Source: Chitinophagaceae bacterium (GTDB lineage: Bacteria > Bacteroidota > Bacteroidia > Chitinophagales > Chitinophagaceae). From it: 64,000 nt of DNA. Under the pieces are notes generated by a model, which saw only the letters and a program-made list of their open reading frames with translations, had not been told where the DNA came from and did no database searches. Positions 25,398-34,753 of this stretch are shown here, piece by piece (within the stretch, counting starts at the first letter, position 1; each line of letters starts with the position of its first letter). The stretch lies in contig JACMKU010000213.1 of the NCBI GenBank assembly GCA_014379965.1, forward strand, positions 33,806 to 97,805, written 5' to 3'. The position numbers and the translations under genes were made by a program.

Positions 25398-28268
25398 TTA
25401 ATGTGCTTCCAGCCAGTTGTTCCCCTCGCCGCATTCGGCAATCACAGGAACTTCATGTGGCAGGATCATGGCGGATTGCATGGATTCCAATATAAGTGGT
25501 TTCAGTTCATTGACTTCTGACTTCAGCGCATCGAACACCAGTTCATCATGCACCTGTAGGATCATCCTGCTTTCCATCTTCGCCTTCTTCATTGCATCCT
25601 GCACTTTTTTCATCGCCAGCTTAATCATGTCTGCCGCTGTACCTTGTATGGGCGAATTGATCGCGTTTCGCTCAGCGAAGCCACGCACGGTAAAATTGGC
25701 CGAATTGATGTCACGTAACCACCTTTTTCTCCCCATCAAGGTTTGAACGTATCCATGCTCCCTCGCATAGTTGATGGTATCATCCATGTACTTCTGGATT
25801 CCAGGGAATTCTTTCTTATAATTATCGATGATCGTCTTAGCCTCCGTACGGGAAATTCCCAAATTATCGGCAAGTCCAAAGGCACCTTGCCCGTATATAA
25901 TTCCGAAGTTCACGCTCTTCGCCTTGTATCGCATTTCTTTCGTTACATCCTTCTCTTCCACATTGTATACCCTTGCCGCCGTTGCTGTGTGAATATCCGT
26001 TCCCTTCTTGAATGCAGCCGTCATGTTCTCGTCGCCGCTGATGGACGCAACTATTCTCAATTCTATCTGTGAATAATCCGCGGAGAGTAATACATGTTTG
26101 TCGTCTCGGGGGATGAACGCCTTTCTTATCTCTTTCCCCCTGTCCGTCCTCACAGGGATGTTCTGTAAGTTTGGATTGTTGCTCGCAAGCCTGCCAGTCA
26201 CGGCTACTGCCTGCCCGTAGGTAGTATGGACACGACCTGTCTTTTTATTGATTAGCAGTGGTAAGGAGTCTACATATGTCGATTTCAGCTTTGTGAGTTC
26301 ACGAAAAGCAAGGATGTCGTCAACGATCTGGTGACCTTTCACTGCTAGTTTTGAAAGTACATCTTCGCCTGTCTGGTATTGGCCGGTCTTCGTCTTCTTG
26401 GCCGAAGGATCCAGTTTTAGTTTATCGAAAAGCACTTCACCGAGTTGTCTCGGGGATGCAAGATTAAATCGTACGCCGGCTTGTTTGTAAACACTCTCCT
26501 CTGCTGTCTTCGCATCCTTCTCCAATTGCTTAGAGTAATCAGCAAGGAAATCGACATCGATTCGTATCCCTTCAAATTCCATTTCCGCAAGCACCTTCAC
26601 CAATGGATTCTCCACCTCGGAAAACACGCGCTCAACATCCTTCGTTTTCAGGAGAGGCGCAAAAGCGTGTTTAAGCTGCAGCGTTATATCTGCGTCTTCT
26701 ACGGCATATTCCTTTATCTTTTCAAGCTCCACATCTCGCATCGTACCCTGACCCTTTCCTTTCTTGCCAATCAATTCTTCTATGTGGATCGGTTCATAAC
26801 CCAGATACTTCGCGCTAAGCAGGTCCATACTTCGCTTACCGTCGGGTTCAATGACATAGTGAGCAAGCATGGTATCGAATAAATTTCCCGCCACTTCCAC
26901 ATTATACCATTTCAAAATGAGCAGGTCGTATTTTATGTTCTGGCCAACCCATCTCTTCGTATTGTCGGCGAACAGTGGCTTAAACTGCTCAAGGGTTTCC
27001 AATACTTTTTCTCTCTCAGGCGACATAGGAATATAATAACCCGTTCCAGGAGTGATGGAAAAACTAAGGCCTACCAATTCTGCAGTGTTGGCGTCGATGT
27101 TCGTTGTCTCCGTATCAAAAGAGATCTCCTCGTGTTTCTTCAGTTCAGCGATCAGCTTCGTTATCTCTTTCGGGTCTGTGACTGCCTGGTAGGTATGCGG
27201 TGTATTATTGATGTTCTTCTCCGCAATAAGGCCCGTACCCTCCTGCTCTCCGGCATTCTCGGCGACAGATGTCAAAGTGCCATTCGATTCCGTTTTTTGT
27301 GGAGGAGCGTCGACGATATTTCCAAACAGATCGGTCTGCACTCCTTGAGGTATCTCTCTTTCGCCGGGACCTTTCGGACCAGAGGAAATGGAAAATTCCT
27401 CACCGAGCAATCTCTTGCCGAGAGTCTTGAACTCCAATTCAGTGAATATCGCATTGAGTTTCTCTTTGTCCCATTCCTTGAGTCTGAAGTTTTCTTCATG
27501 AAAACTAACGGGCACATTGGTTATAATAGTTGCCAGTTTTTTCGAAAGCATTGCATCTTCCCTTCCCTTTCGGATCTTTTCGCCCAATGCGCCTTTGATG
27601 CCGTCTGCATTGGCGAGCGCATTTTCGAGTGTTCCATATTCGGCCAGGAGTTTCGCCGCAGTTTTTTCGCCTACACCGGCAATACCGGGAATGTTGTCGA
27701 CAGCGTCTCCCATCAATCCAAGGATATCTACCACCTGCGACACATCTTTAATATTCCATTTGGCGCATACCTCTACAGGTCCCATTATTTCAACATCACC
27801 ACCCTGGTAACCGGGCTTATATATTTTAATCTTATCGGATACTAATTGACCATAGTCTTTGTCTGGTGTGACCATGTATACATCGTATCCTACCTTCGCC
27901 GCCTGTTGGCTGAGTGTACCAATCACATCATCCGCTTCAAAGCCGTCCAGCTCCATGCATGGTATGTTGAAACCTGAAACGATCCTCTTGATGTCGGGCA
28001 CTGCAGACAGGATGTCCTCAGGAGCCTCCTGGCGGTTGGCTTTGTAGTCGGCAAAATCAGTATGTCTCTCTGTAGGAGCATGCGTATCAAAACACACGGC
28101 CATATGGGAAGGAGTCTGGTTTTTGATCAATTCGACTAGCGCGTTCGTGAAACCGAATTGCGCATTGGTATTTCTTCCGGTTGATGTTAGCCTCGGGTTT
28201 CGAATCAATGCATAGTATGCGCGGAAAATCAGGGCCATCGCATCCAGGAGAAAAAGTTTCTTTGCCAT
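25398..28268 (-). CDS. polA: DNA polymerase I
   Basis: A 956-residue polymerase with all three domains. The 5'-nuclease is at about 1-300 (LLDAMALIFRAYYAL; CMELDGFEADDVIGTL; VTPDKDYGQLV; NIPGIAGVGEKTA). The 3'-5' proofreading exonuclease at about 370-560 has its catalytic acids in SFDTETT, GQNIKYDLL and YAVEDADIT, so it looks active, unlike in some bacteria. The polymerase at about 570-956 has LLSADYSQIELR (motif A), the O-helix around RYKAKSVNFGIIYG, and QVHDELVFD (motif C). It replaces RNA primers and fills repair gaps, working with UvrB encoded next to it. A linker of about 50 residues between the nuclease and exonuclease domains is low in complexity. Confidence 0.97.
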   Translation of the reverse strand: MAKKLFLLDAMALIFRAYYALIRNPRLTSTGRNTNAQFGFTNALVELIKNQTPSHMAVCFDTHAPTERHTDFADYKANRQEAPEDILSAVPDIKRIVSGFNIPCMELDGFEADDVIGTLSQQAAKVGYDVYMVTPDKDYGQLVSDKIKIYKPGYQGGDVEIMGPVEVCAKWNIKDVSQVVDILGLMGDAVDNIPGIAGVGEKTAAKLLAEYGTLENALANADGIKGALGEKIRKGREDAMLSKKLATIITNVPVSFHEENFRLKEWDKEKLNAIFTELEFKTLGKRLLGEEFSISSGPKGPGEREIPQGVQTDLFGNIVDAPPQKTESNGTLTSVAENAGEQEGTGLIAEKNINNTPHTYQAVTDPKEITKLIAELKKHEEISFDTETTNIDANTAELVGLSFSITPGTGYYIPMSPEREKVLETLEQFKPLFADNTKRWVGQNIKYDLLILKWYNVEVAGNLFDTMLAHYVIEPDGKRSMDLLSAKYLGYEPIHIEELIGKKGKGQGTMRDVELEKIKEYAVEDADITLQLKHAFAPLLKTKDVERVFSEVENPLVKVLAEMEFEGIRIDVDFLADYSKQLEKDAKTAEESVYKQAGVRFNLASPRQLGEVLFDKLKLDPSAKKTKTGQYQTGEDVLSKLAVKGHQIVDDILAFRELTKLKSTYVDSLPLLINKKTGRVHTTYGQAVAVTGRLASNNPNLQNIPVRTDRGKEIRKAFIPRDDKHVLLSADYSQIELRIVASISGDENMTAAFKKGTDIHTATAARVYNVEEKDVTKEMRYKAKSVNFGIIYGQGAFGLADNLGISRTEAKTIIDNYKKEFPGIQKYMDDTINYAREHGYVQTLMGRKRWLRDINSANFTVRGFAERNAINSPIQGTAADMIKLAMKKVQDAMKKAKMESRMILQVHDELVFDALKSEVNELKPLILESMQSAMILPHEVPVIAECGEGNNWLEAH

Positions 28269-28334
28269 TGCGCTAAGTTAAGCCCAACAGGACCTTCCCC
28301 AAAAGACGAGGATAAAATTGTAGAGGACTGGCCT

Positions 28335-28371
28335 AAAACACAAAAACCCCGGTAAAAACCAGGGGTTTGTG
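28335..28371 (-). terminator. Terminator of the small gene upstream of polA
   Basis: On the minus strand CACAAACCCCTGG pairs with CCGGGGTTTTTGTG across a short loop, and T-rich sequence follows. It lies between the stop of the 80-residue gene (28397) and the polA start (28268). Confidence 0.75.
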
Positions 28372-28396
28372 CTATCTAAAACTCTGCTTTGCTTGC

Positions 28397-28639
28397 TTAG
28401 TTAATCGAGAGGTTCGTGCCTTGATTGCTTCCTGACTGTGAAGCCTCTCCTGTTTTCTGTTGCAAATATTTTTCAGGCTGGCTCACGGGAACCGTACCTA
28501 CAACGGAAGCTGTGGCCTGGATCGTTGGAACGGGAATGCCGGCAGCAGACTTATCGTTGTGAATAAAATTCAGGTATAACGCGAAAAACAAGAGGTTGAA
28601 AGCAAAAAAGTTAACAATACGGCGGAGGCGACGTTTCAT
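28397..28639 (-). CDS. Small membrane-anchored hypothetical protein
   Basis: The ATG at 28637-28639 gives 80 residues: a basic start (MKRRLRR), one membrane segment (IVNFFAFNLLFFALYLNFI) and a Pro/Thr/Ser/Gln-rich tail. No family was recognised. It has its own terminator, which supports that it is a real transcript. Its position between uvrB and polA is not enough to assign a role. Confidence 0.5.
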   Translation of the reverse strand: MKRRLRRIVNFFAFNLLFFALYLNFIHNDKSAAGIPVPTIQATASVVGTVPVSQPEKYLQQKTGEASQSGSNQGTNLSIN

Positions 28640-28787
28640 GGGATGTTGGATTATTTCAGTTAACAAATATTGGTACTTCGTTCTGGAGTCCAAGATAGAA
28701 ACCCTACACATAGATACAAACACTTAGCAGGTATAATTCTGGAAACTTAGCAGAACTACTTTATGATGTTTCGTAGATCTACGAGTG

Positions 28788-30827
28788 CTATTTTTTCATC
28801 TCCTCTAGTTTCTTTTGAAGCAGGAACATTTCGTCGCGAAGCCTGGCGGCCTCCATGAAGTCGAGATCCCGTGCTGCTTTTTCCATTTCCTTCTTGATCC
28901 TGCCAACCGCCTTTTCCATTTGCGGAATTGTCTTGTATTCGGCCTGTTCTTCTGCTGCTACCGTGACAAGATCCTCGCTGGGTGCGATAGCATATGGATT
29001 CGCAGGATCGTATCCTTTTATATCTAATACAGATGTTTGAGCAAAAACTTCCTTGGTCGACTTGATGATTGTGCGCGGTGTAATCCCATGCTCGATGTTG
29101 AAGGCCACCTGTTTCTCTCTCCTGCGATTCGTCTCATCAATGGTCCTCTGCATGCTCTCTGTCATCTTATCCGCATAGAAGATCACAAGTCCATCAACAT
29201 TACGTGCCGCCCGCCCGGCAGTCTGAGTCAGCGATTTCTCATTCCTTAGAAATCCTTCTTTATCCGCATCGAGAATGGCGACTAACGACACCTCGGGAAG
29301 ATCCAACCCCTCTCTAAGCAGGTTTACGCCAACGAGCACATCAATTTCACCAAGCCTTAGTTGTCGCAAAATCTCTACCCGGTCGAGCGTGTGTACCTCG
29401 CTATGAATGTATTTCGATTTCACGTTAATCCTATGCAGGTATTTGTCCATCTCTTCCGCCATTCGTTTTGTCAGCGTAGTCACCAATACACGATCCCCTT
29501 TCTTAATTGTCTTATCGATCTCATCGAGGAGGTCATCTATCTGGTTAACACTTGGTCGAATCTCGATCGGTGGATCGAGCAATCCCGTTGGTCTTACTAC
29601 CTGCTCCACCACTATTCCGCCTGTCTTCTCGAGTTCGAAATCATCGGGTGTCGCTGATACATAGATGGTCTGGTTAGTCAGTGATTCGAATTCATGAAAA
29701 TTCAATGGGCGATTATCTAATGCCGAAGGCAGCCTGAATCCATAATCAACGAGAATCAATTTCCTGCTACGGTCACCACCATACATACCACTCACCTGTG
29801 GGATCGTTTGGTGACTTTCGTCCACAACGAGCAGGAAGTCTTTCGGAAAATAATCAAGCAGGCAAAAAGGACGCGTGCCTGCTCGCCGCCTGTCGAAGAA
29901 GCGAGAATAATTTTCAATGCCATTGCAGTACCCAAGTTCACGGATCATCTCCAGGTCGTACTCGACTCTTTCCTTCAAACGTTGCGCCTCGATGAATTTT
30001 CCCGTACTCTTGAAATAATCTACCTGTGCGCCCATCTCATCCTGGATCTCATAGATTACTTGTTGGAGAATGTCTTTTGGCGCAACATATAAATTCGCAG
30101 GGAAGATTGCAGCATTATCCATTTTGCCAATCCGCTTTCCCGTCACCACATCCATGCTTTCAATTTCTTCGATCTCGTCGCCGAAGAATGTGACCCGGTA
30201 TCCATAATCAACATACGGCAGGTTGATATCGACCGTGTCGCCTTTCACACGAAAGTTTCCACGGTTGAAATCAATCGTCGTTCTGTTATAAAGGGAGTTG
30301 ACTAGTGAATGCAGGAAACCCTGTCGAGATATGGTCTGTCCACGATTGATGCGAATGATGCCATTCTCGTAATCTGTAGGATTACCCATACCATAGATGC
30401 AACTGACGCTGGCCACTACAATGATGTCCCTTCGACCGCTCAAGAGGCTACTCGTGGCTCTAAGCCGAAGCTTGTCGAGCTCCTCGTTGATGGCAAGATC
30501 CTTTTCGATGTAGACATCGCTCACCGGCATGTAAGCCTCGGGCTGATAGTAATCATAGTAAGAGACAAAATATTCCACCGCGTTCTCCGGAAAGAACTGT
30601 TTGAACTCGCCATATAGTTGCGCCACCAACGTCTTGTTGTGCGTGAGCACCAGCGTCGGTCGTTGAACATTTTGTAACACATTGGCGATAGTGAATGTCT
30701 TACCGCTTCCGGTAACACCAAGTAGAGTCTGATATCTCTCGCCGGACATAACTCCCTCTGTCAATTGCTTGATCGCGTCAGGCTGATCGCCTGCGGGCGG
30801 AAATGGGCTGTATAGGTTAAAGGGCAT
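28788..30827 (-). CDS. uvrB: Excinuclease ABC subunit B
   Basis: A 679-residue UvrB. Visible parts are the Walker A GVTGSGKT (about 38-45), the beta-hairpin region YFVSYYDYYQPEAYMP, helicase motifs (LLVVDESHQT; YVSATP; LVGVNLLREGLDLPEVSL; QTAGRAARN) and the C-terminal UVR domain (ARDLDFMEAARLRDEM) that contacts UvrC. UvrB verifies DNA damage after delivery by UvrA and recruits UvrC for incision. uvrA and uvrC are not in the window. The start is 13 bases from a GTTGATT repeat region. Confidence 0.97.
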   Translation of the reverse strand: MPFNLYSPFPPAGDQPDAIKQLTEGVMSGERYQTLLGVTGSGKTFTIANVLQNVQRPTLVLTHNKTLVAQLYGEFKQFFPENAVEYFVSYYDYYQPEAYMPVSDVYIEKDLAINEELDKLRLRATSSLLSGRRDIIVVASVSCIYGMGNPTDYENGIIRINRGQTISRQGFLHSLVNSLYNRTTIDFNRGNFRVKGDTVDINLPYVDYGYRVTFFGDEIEEIESMDVVTGKRIGKMDNAAIFPANLYVAPKDILQQVIYEIQDEMGAQVDYFKSTGKFIEAQRLKERVEYDLEMIRELGYCNGIENYSRFFDRRRAGTRPFCLLDYFPKDFLLVVDESHQTIPQVSGMYGGDRSRKLILVDYGFRLPSALDNRPLNFHEFESLTNQTIYVSATPDDFELEKTGGIVVEQVVRPTGLLDPPIEIRPSVNQIDDLLDEIDKTIKKGDRVLVTTLTKRMAEEMDKYLHRINVKSKYIHSEVHTLDRVEILRQLRLGEIDVLVGVNLLREGLDLPEVSLVAILDADKEGFLRNEKSLTQTAGRAARNVDGLVIFYADKMTESMQRTIDETNRRREKQVAFNIEHGITPRTIIKSTKEVFAQTSVLDIKGYDPANPYAIAPSEDLVTVAAEEQAEYKTIPQMEKAVGRIKKEMEKAARDLDFMEAARLRDEMFLLQKKLEEMKK

Positions 30828-30861
30828 TGGGAGGCAATTTACTAATAATGCAAACTCAATA

Positions 30862-30980
30862 GTGGTTGATTAGTTGATTGGTTGATTAAGTTGATTACGT
30901 TGATTAGGCCCCTCGTCACGGAACCCTTCAAAGACGGCAGCACTTATTCAACTTAATCAACCCAATCAACCAATCAACTA
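30862..30980. repeat. GTTGATT array and inverted partner between mgsA and uvrB
   Basis: The left array (30862-30907) has five GTTGATT units with periods of 8 to 10 bases. The right array (30948-30980) has the complementary CAATCAAC units, starting 3 bases after the mgsA stop on the minus strand. Inward reading from either side gives TGA in each unit. Confidence 0.85.
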
Positions 30981-30982
30981 TG

Positions 30983-31435
30983 TCACCCAAGCCTCCTATT
31001 CAGATACGCCGAATAATCCGTCAATATCGCCTCATAATCCTCATGCATCAGTGGTGACGTAAGAAGGAAATCGGCGGTAGCCCTGTTGCAGGCAACTGGT
31101 ATGTTCCAGGTAGCCGAGACACGCAGGAGCGCTTTTACATCCGGATCATGAGGCTGCGACTCCATGGGATCCCAGAAAAAAATCAGGACATCGAGTTTTC
31201 CTTCCGCGATACTCGCACCTACCTGCTGATCCCCTCCCAGTGGACCACTGAGAAACTTAATAACGGGTTGGTCGAGGGCAGTCTCGAGCATCTTGCCTGT
31301 AGTGCCAGTAGCAAATAATTTATGCTTTGCCAATGTTGATCGATTGTAAAACGCCCATTCGATCAATTCGCTTTTCTTTTTATCATGCGCCACGAGAGCA
31401 ATGCTCTTACGGCTACTGAGGATTCGTGTTGTCAT
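30983..31435 (-). CDS. mgsA: Methylglyoxal synthase
   Basis: A 150-residue protein using the ATG at 31433-31435; the frame runs further upstream but through the next terminator. Family motifs are IALVAHDKKKSELIEW, ATGTTGKMLE, LSGPLGGDQQVGA (catalytic Asp and phosphate site) and DPMESQPHDPDVKALLR. The enzyme turns dihydroxyacetone phosphate into methylglyoxal and phosphate, relieving sugar-phosphate stress, which suits a sugar-degrading lifestyle. The VOC genes in this window could be related to glyoxal handling, but that is only a suggestion. Confidence 0.93.
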   Translation of the reverse strand: MTTRILSSRKSIALVAHDKKKSELIEWAFYNRSTLAKHKLFATGTTGKMLETALDQPVIKFLSGPLGGDQQVGASIAEGKLDVLIFFWDPMESQPHDPDVKALLRVSATWNIPVACNRATADFLLTSPLMHEDYEAILTDYSAYLNRRLG

Positions 31436-31448
31436 TGTATTAGAGTTA

Positions 31449-31481
31449 ACAAAAATGCCTTCCCGAAAAGGCAAGGCATTT
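31449..31481 (-). terminator. Terminator of the OB-fold/YceI operon
   Basis: On the minus strand AAATGCCTT pairs with AAGGCATTT around an 11-base loop, with a T-rich run after. It follows the YceI stop by 28 bases. Confidence 0.8.
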
Positions 31482-31509
31482 AACTATAAAAATAACGTAT
31501 TTCGACCTC

Positions 31510-32055
31510 TTATTTCAACTCTGCACTCACACTGATCTTTGGCTCTTTCGCAATTTTTCCACCATCGATCGGGGCACCAGTGATGCCGAAATCGGCCAGC
31601 TTGATAGAGAAGTTTGTGGCTGCGGTTATTGCACCTTCCTTAACTACGATGGTAACGGGTGTTGCAATCTTCTGCTCAACGCCCCTTACTGTCAGCACGC
31701 CTTCTGTATTGACCTTATAAGCACCATCCTTAGCGAAATTCACAGCGGAGAGATTCGTGATATTTCCTTTGTATGTAAACGTAGGATGTTTATCAGAATT
31801 CATCCACTTTTCGCCATTAAAATGATCCTGGATCATTGGATTAGTGAATGCAAAATTCTTAACCGCCGCTTCGAATGCAACGGCGCCAGTAGATGTATTG
31901 AGTGACGCGATTACAGTCTTGTTCTCTGCTTTTGGTAAATCATCGATTGGCGTACTTGCATCAAACTTAACAGTAGCGGACGTTGTAATCTTCTTTTGGG
32001 CAAAAAGGTTACCTGTAGCCATCACTAGAGATAAAATAAGAAGGGTTTTTTTCAT
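31510..32055 (-). CDS. YceI family lipid-binding protein, secreted
   Basis: A 181-residue protein with a signal peptide (MKKTLLILSLVMATGNLFAQ) and the YceI beta-barrel (VKFDASTPIDDLPKAENK; AFEAAVKNFAFTNPMIQDHFN; TFTYKGNITNLS; GVLTVRGVEQKIATPV). Relatives bind polyisoprenoid or other lipids in the periplasm. It follows an OB-fold protein by 29 bases on the same strand, so the two share a transcript. Confidence 0.88.
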   Translation of the reverse strand: MKKTLLILSLVMATGNLFAQKKITTSATVKFDASTPIDDLPKAENKTVIASLNTSTGAVAFEAAVKNFAFTNPMIQDHFNGEKWMNSDKHPTFTYKGNITNLSAVNFAKDGAYKVNTEGVLTVRGVEQKIATPVTIVVKEGAITAATNFSIKLADFGITGAPIDGGKIAKEPKISVSAELK

Positions 32056-32084
32056 TTTTTCTGTTTTTGAGTTTTGATAATTTT

Positions 32085-32549
32085 CTATTTATTTAAAGTC
32101 GATCGTTTAAAAGTAATCGCCGTCGTCTCCAGGATTTCACTAAAGATGCCGCCGCTGCAGGAACCTTTGATTGATATACTATCTCCTACTTTTACCGTTC
32201 TGGCCTCGGCCTGGTGCTGCTGCTGAAAATCGAAAATGACATATGATCCGGTAGCAGGGTTGATGAACTTTACGTTCAATGTAGTGTCTGGCGCCTCTAT
32301 TGCCGATACTCGTCCGTTTACTGTCACTATCCTATCTGCATATTTCGCGTTCGCTGCACTGTCATTTTCCTCGAACTCCCTCATGAACTCAATCGCGCTC
32401 ACTGTATATGCTGCCTTTCGATCCTTCGTGTCTGCAAACTTTTCCGTCGCGATGTACCAATAGATACCGGCAAAGATCACGGCCAGAATCAGTACTGCTA
32501 TTAATAGCCGCCGGCGCCATGGGTATCTTTTCCTGGGTAAATCTGACAT
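32085..32549 (-). CDS. Membrane-anchored OB-fold protein (tRNA_anti-like)
   Basis: A 154-residue protein with a basic start, one membrane anchor (LLIAVLILAVIFAGIYWYI) and a C-terminal OB-fold domain of the tRNA_anti-like group (ADRIVTVNGRVSAIEAPDTTLNVKF; VGDSISIKGSCSGGIF). Such proteins are common in Bacteroidota and uncharacterised. The anchor suggests the OB domain is on the outer face of the inner membrane. It heads the YceI operon. Confidence 0.75.
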   Translation of the reverse strand: MSDLPRKRYPWRRRLLIAVLILAVIFAGIYWYIATEKFADTKDRKAAYTVSAIEFMREFEENDSAANAKYADRIVTVNGRVSAIEAPDTTLNVKFINPATGSYVIFDFQQQHQAEARTVKVGDSISIKGSCSGGIFSEILETTAITFKRSTLNK

Positions 32550-32593
32550 GTGTGTGTTCTAACGCTGAAGTGTAATTTAGGTTCGATAGAAAA

Positions 32594-32617
32594 CAAAAAT
32601 ACAATGTTTAAACATTG
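32594..32617 (-). promoter_or_regulatory. -7-like element next to a 16-base perfect palindrome
   Basis: On the minus strand TATTTTTG (32594-32601) matches TAnnTTTG. Immediately upstream is the perfect palindrome CAATGTTTAAACATTG (32602-32617). The pair sits 45 bases upstream of the OB-fold gene and looks like a promoter with an operator between the -7 and -33 positions. No -33 match is clear. Confidence 0.4.
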
Positions 32618-32653
32618 AAATAGAATAATCCGTGTTAAAACTGTATGATCAAT

Positions 32654-32681
32654 AAAAAGCCGTCCGCCAGAGGCGGACGGC
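32654..32681 (-). terminator. recA terminator
   Basis: A perfect 10-base stem (GCCGTCCGCC with GGCGGACGGC, three-base loop) is followed on the minus strand by five T. It lies about 40 bases past the recA stop. Confidence 0.9.
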
Positions 32682-32721
32682 AAGACTTACTAACCCGTTG
32701 TATGTCTATTATTTACAGCAA

Positions 32722-33753
32722 TTAAGCGGTCTGCATTTCGACAATTTTTTCTCTGATCTTGGCTTCGATCTCTTTCGCCAATTCTGGATTATCGACCAAT
32801 AGTTGCTTCACCGCATCCCGGCCCTGGCCTAATTTGTCGCCATTATAGCTAAACCAGCTGCCGCTCTTCTGAACGATAGCCAACTCTACTCCCATGTCAA
32901 TGATCTCTCCATTCTTGGAGATTCCTTCTCCGAAGATGATGTCAAACTCAGCAGCCCTGAAAGGAGGTGCTACCTTGTTCTTGACGACTTTCACCTTAAC
33001 GCGGTTGCCTATTGCCTCGTCGCCATCCTTAATTTGCGTGCTGCGGCGGATATCCAGACGCACGGAGGCGTAGAACTTCAATGCATTTCCACCCGTAGTC
33101 GTCTCGGGATTGCCGAACATAACCCCTATTTTTTCTCTTAACTGGTTGATGAATATGCAGATAGTATTCGTCTTTGAAATGGTCGCCGTTAATTTCCTCA
33201 GCGCCTGGCTCATCAGCCTCGCCTGGAGACCCATCTTGCTATCGCCCATCTCGCCCTCGAGCTCACCTTTTGGAACAAGTGCCGCCACCGAGTCGATTAC
33301 TACTACGTCCAATGCACCCGAGAGGATCAACCTGTCAGCTATCTCCAACGCCTGCTCTCCGTAATCCGGCTGCGAGATCAACAAGTTGTCAATATCTACA
33401 CCCAGCTTCTGTGCGTAAGCACTGTCAAACGCGTGCTCAGCATCGATGATAGCACACATGCCACCCTTCTTCTGCGCCTCGGCAATGATATGCGTGGCCA
33501 GCGTCGTCTTACCTGACGACTCAGGTCCATATATCTCTACGACCCTTCCCCTTGGAAGTCCGCCAATACCCAGTGCTACATCCAATCCGATGGATCCGGT
33601 CGACACCACGTCCTGCAGCGTCTCCCCCTTCTCATTCATCATCATTACACTACCCTTTCCAAAATCCTTCTCGATCTTGTCCATCGTAAGCTTTAAAGCT
33701 TTGAGTTTTTCAGAATTGTTTGACATGTCTGTTGTTTTATCTGTTTTTGCCAT
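32722..33753 (-). CDS. recA: Recombinase RecA
   Basis: A 343-residue RecA with the expected core: [11 protein letters not shown], Walker [10 protein letters not shown], Walker [13 protein letters not shown], loop L1 [21 protein letters not shown] (read as two blocks), loop L2 around [22 protein letters not shown], and a C-terminal domain. It forms the ATP-dependent strand-exchange filament and triggers SOS cleavage. polA, uvrB and recA all lie on the minus strand within 8.5 kb, but each has its own terminator or spacing. The promoter should be in the AT-rich gap at 33754-33994. Confidence 0.98.
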   Translation of the reverse strand: MAKTDKTTDMSNNSEKLKALKLTMDKIEKDFGKGSVMMMNEKGETLQDVVSTGSIGLDVALGIGGLPRGRVVEIYGPESSGKTTLATHIIAEAQKKGGMCAIIDAEHAFDSAYAQKLGVDIDNLLISQPDYGEQALEIADRLILSGALDVVVIDSVAALVPKGELEGEMGDSKMGLQARLMSQALRKLTATISKTNTICIFINQLREKIGVMFGNPETTTGGNALKFYASVRLDIRRSTQIKDGDEAIGNRVKVKVVKNKVAPPFRAAEFDIIFGEGISKNGEIIDMGVELAIVQKSGSWFSYNGDKLGQGRDAVKQLLVDNPELAKEIEAKIREKIVEMQTA

Positions 33754-33805
33754 TTTTCAAAATTAGTGGTTACATCCTGCCTCGTTTGTAATAGTAATTA
33801 ACATT

Positions 33806-33813
33806 CAAAGCTA
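33806..33813 (-). promoter_or_regulatory. Possible recA -7 element
   Basis: On the minus strand TAGCTTTG matches TAnnTTTG, about 53 bases from the recA start. A TTTG is present upstream but only 10 bases away, too close for a normal -33 box, so the assignment is tentative. Confidence 0.3.
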
Positions 33814-33994
33814 ATCCTTTTAGCAAATCGAAGCTAATTATTTTGGAAATATTTTTTAAAAATTACGAAAGAAGCTTGCCCTAACCTTGGGAGATCCCAC
33901 TTATTTCATTGGGAAAAAACTTTTCTGAAGGGGTGTTCAACACGTTTGCAATACTTTTTAGCAAATGATCAAGGAAAGCGAATTACTAACAAAT

Positions 33995-34684
33995 TCAAGT
34001 GAAGATGTAACCGAGCAGAACTCCCATAAGGCCTGCAACCAGGCCGGCATAGACTTCCCGCCTTGAATGATCGGACACCAGTAACCTGGATGTACAAACC
34101 AACCCAGCTATTAATACGGCGACGGCCATATAGACACCGAAACTCCCCCACTGCGTAAGGCCGAGCCAGGTCATAAAGCCCAGCATCACGCCCATTGCAG
34201 TAGTGTGCATGCTGATCTTCATATAAATGTTTGCCATGAGACCAATGCTCGAAGCGAGGAAAATAGAGAGCGAAAGCACCACGATCTCAGTAGGTGAGTC
34301 AGGCAGGTTTTTCCAAACATACCAAACCCAGAAATACCAGATGCCACAAGCGACATATGGAATGATGCGGTCACGCTGCGACTTCAGGTAAATAGAATCT
34401 ATAAAATTCAGCGCCTTCAATAATAGTACAGTCACCAGGGGAAAGAAAGCGTACATCGCGGTGGCCTGAAGCAAGACCATGTTCTTCTTCCAATCGGAAA
34501 AGCCGGCAAACACGCCCGGATGGATAAAGAGCAGAAAAAGTATAATATAAAGAGGTATAAATACCGGGTGGAACACATAGGAGAAGAACTTCGCCGCAGC
34601 CCGGACACCTGCTGGAGTGCCCTGATAGACAGGACTTTCCGGCTCACCTAGCTCTCTTTCCTTGTCAACCAGCATCGTGTCCAT
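33995..34684 (-). CDS. Divergent PAP2-like membrane protein
   Basis: A 229-residue protein with about six membrane segments. The order of motifs recalls type 2 phosphatidic acid phosphatases: a basic KSQRDRIIPY (compare KX6RP), then KISMHTTAMG (compare PSGH), then SRLLVSDHSRREVYAG (compare SRX5HX3D). The last fits SR-x5-H-x3 exactly but has Glu in place of Asp, and the second lacks the Pro-Ser-Gly. It may dephosphorylate a lipid carrier or be a non-catalytic relative. It is divergent from the GH73 gene. Confidence 0.6.
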   Translation of the reverse strand: MDTMLVDKERELGEPESPVYQGTPAGVRAAAKFFSYVFHPVFIPLYIILFLLFIHPGVFAGFSDWKKNMVLLQATAMYAFFPLVTVLLLKALNFIDSIYLKSQRDRIIPYVACGIWYFWVWYVWKNLPDSPTEIVVLSLSIFLASSIGLMANIYMKISMHTTAMGVMLGFMTWLGLTQWGSFGVYMAVAVLIAGLVCTSRLLVSDHSRREVYAGLVAGLMGVLLGYIFT

Positions 34685-34753
34685 TATCCTTTAACTTTTT
34701 TGCAAAGTAAAGCATTATAAAAAAGTAAGTTGATTTTGTATATTTATCCGCAT

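Noticed and set aside
26445..26882. 145-codon plus-strand frame
   Set aside because: It is also antisense within polA, and its translation is Leu/Ile/Arg/Cys-rich without any family features.
27132..27845. 237-codon open frame on the plus strand
   Set aside because: It lies fully antisense to polA, has no start-site features or recognisable domain, and is explained by the codon usage of the opposite strand.
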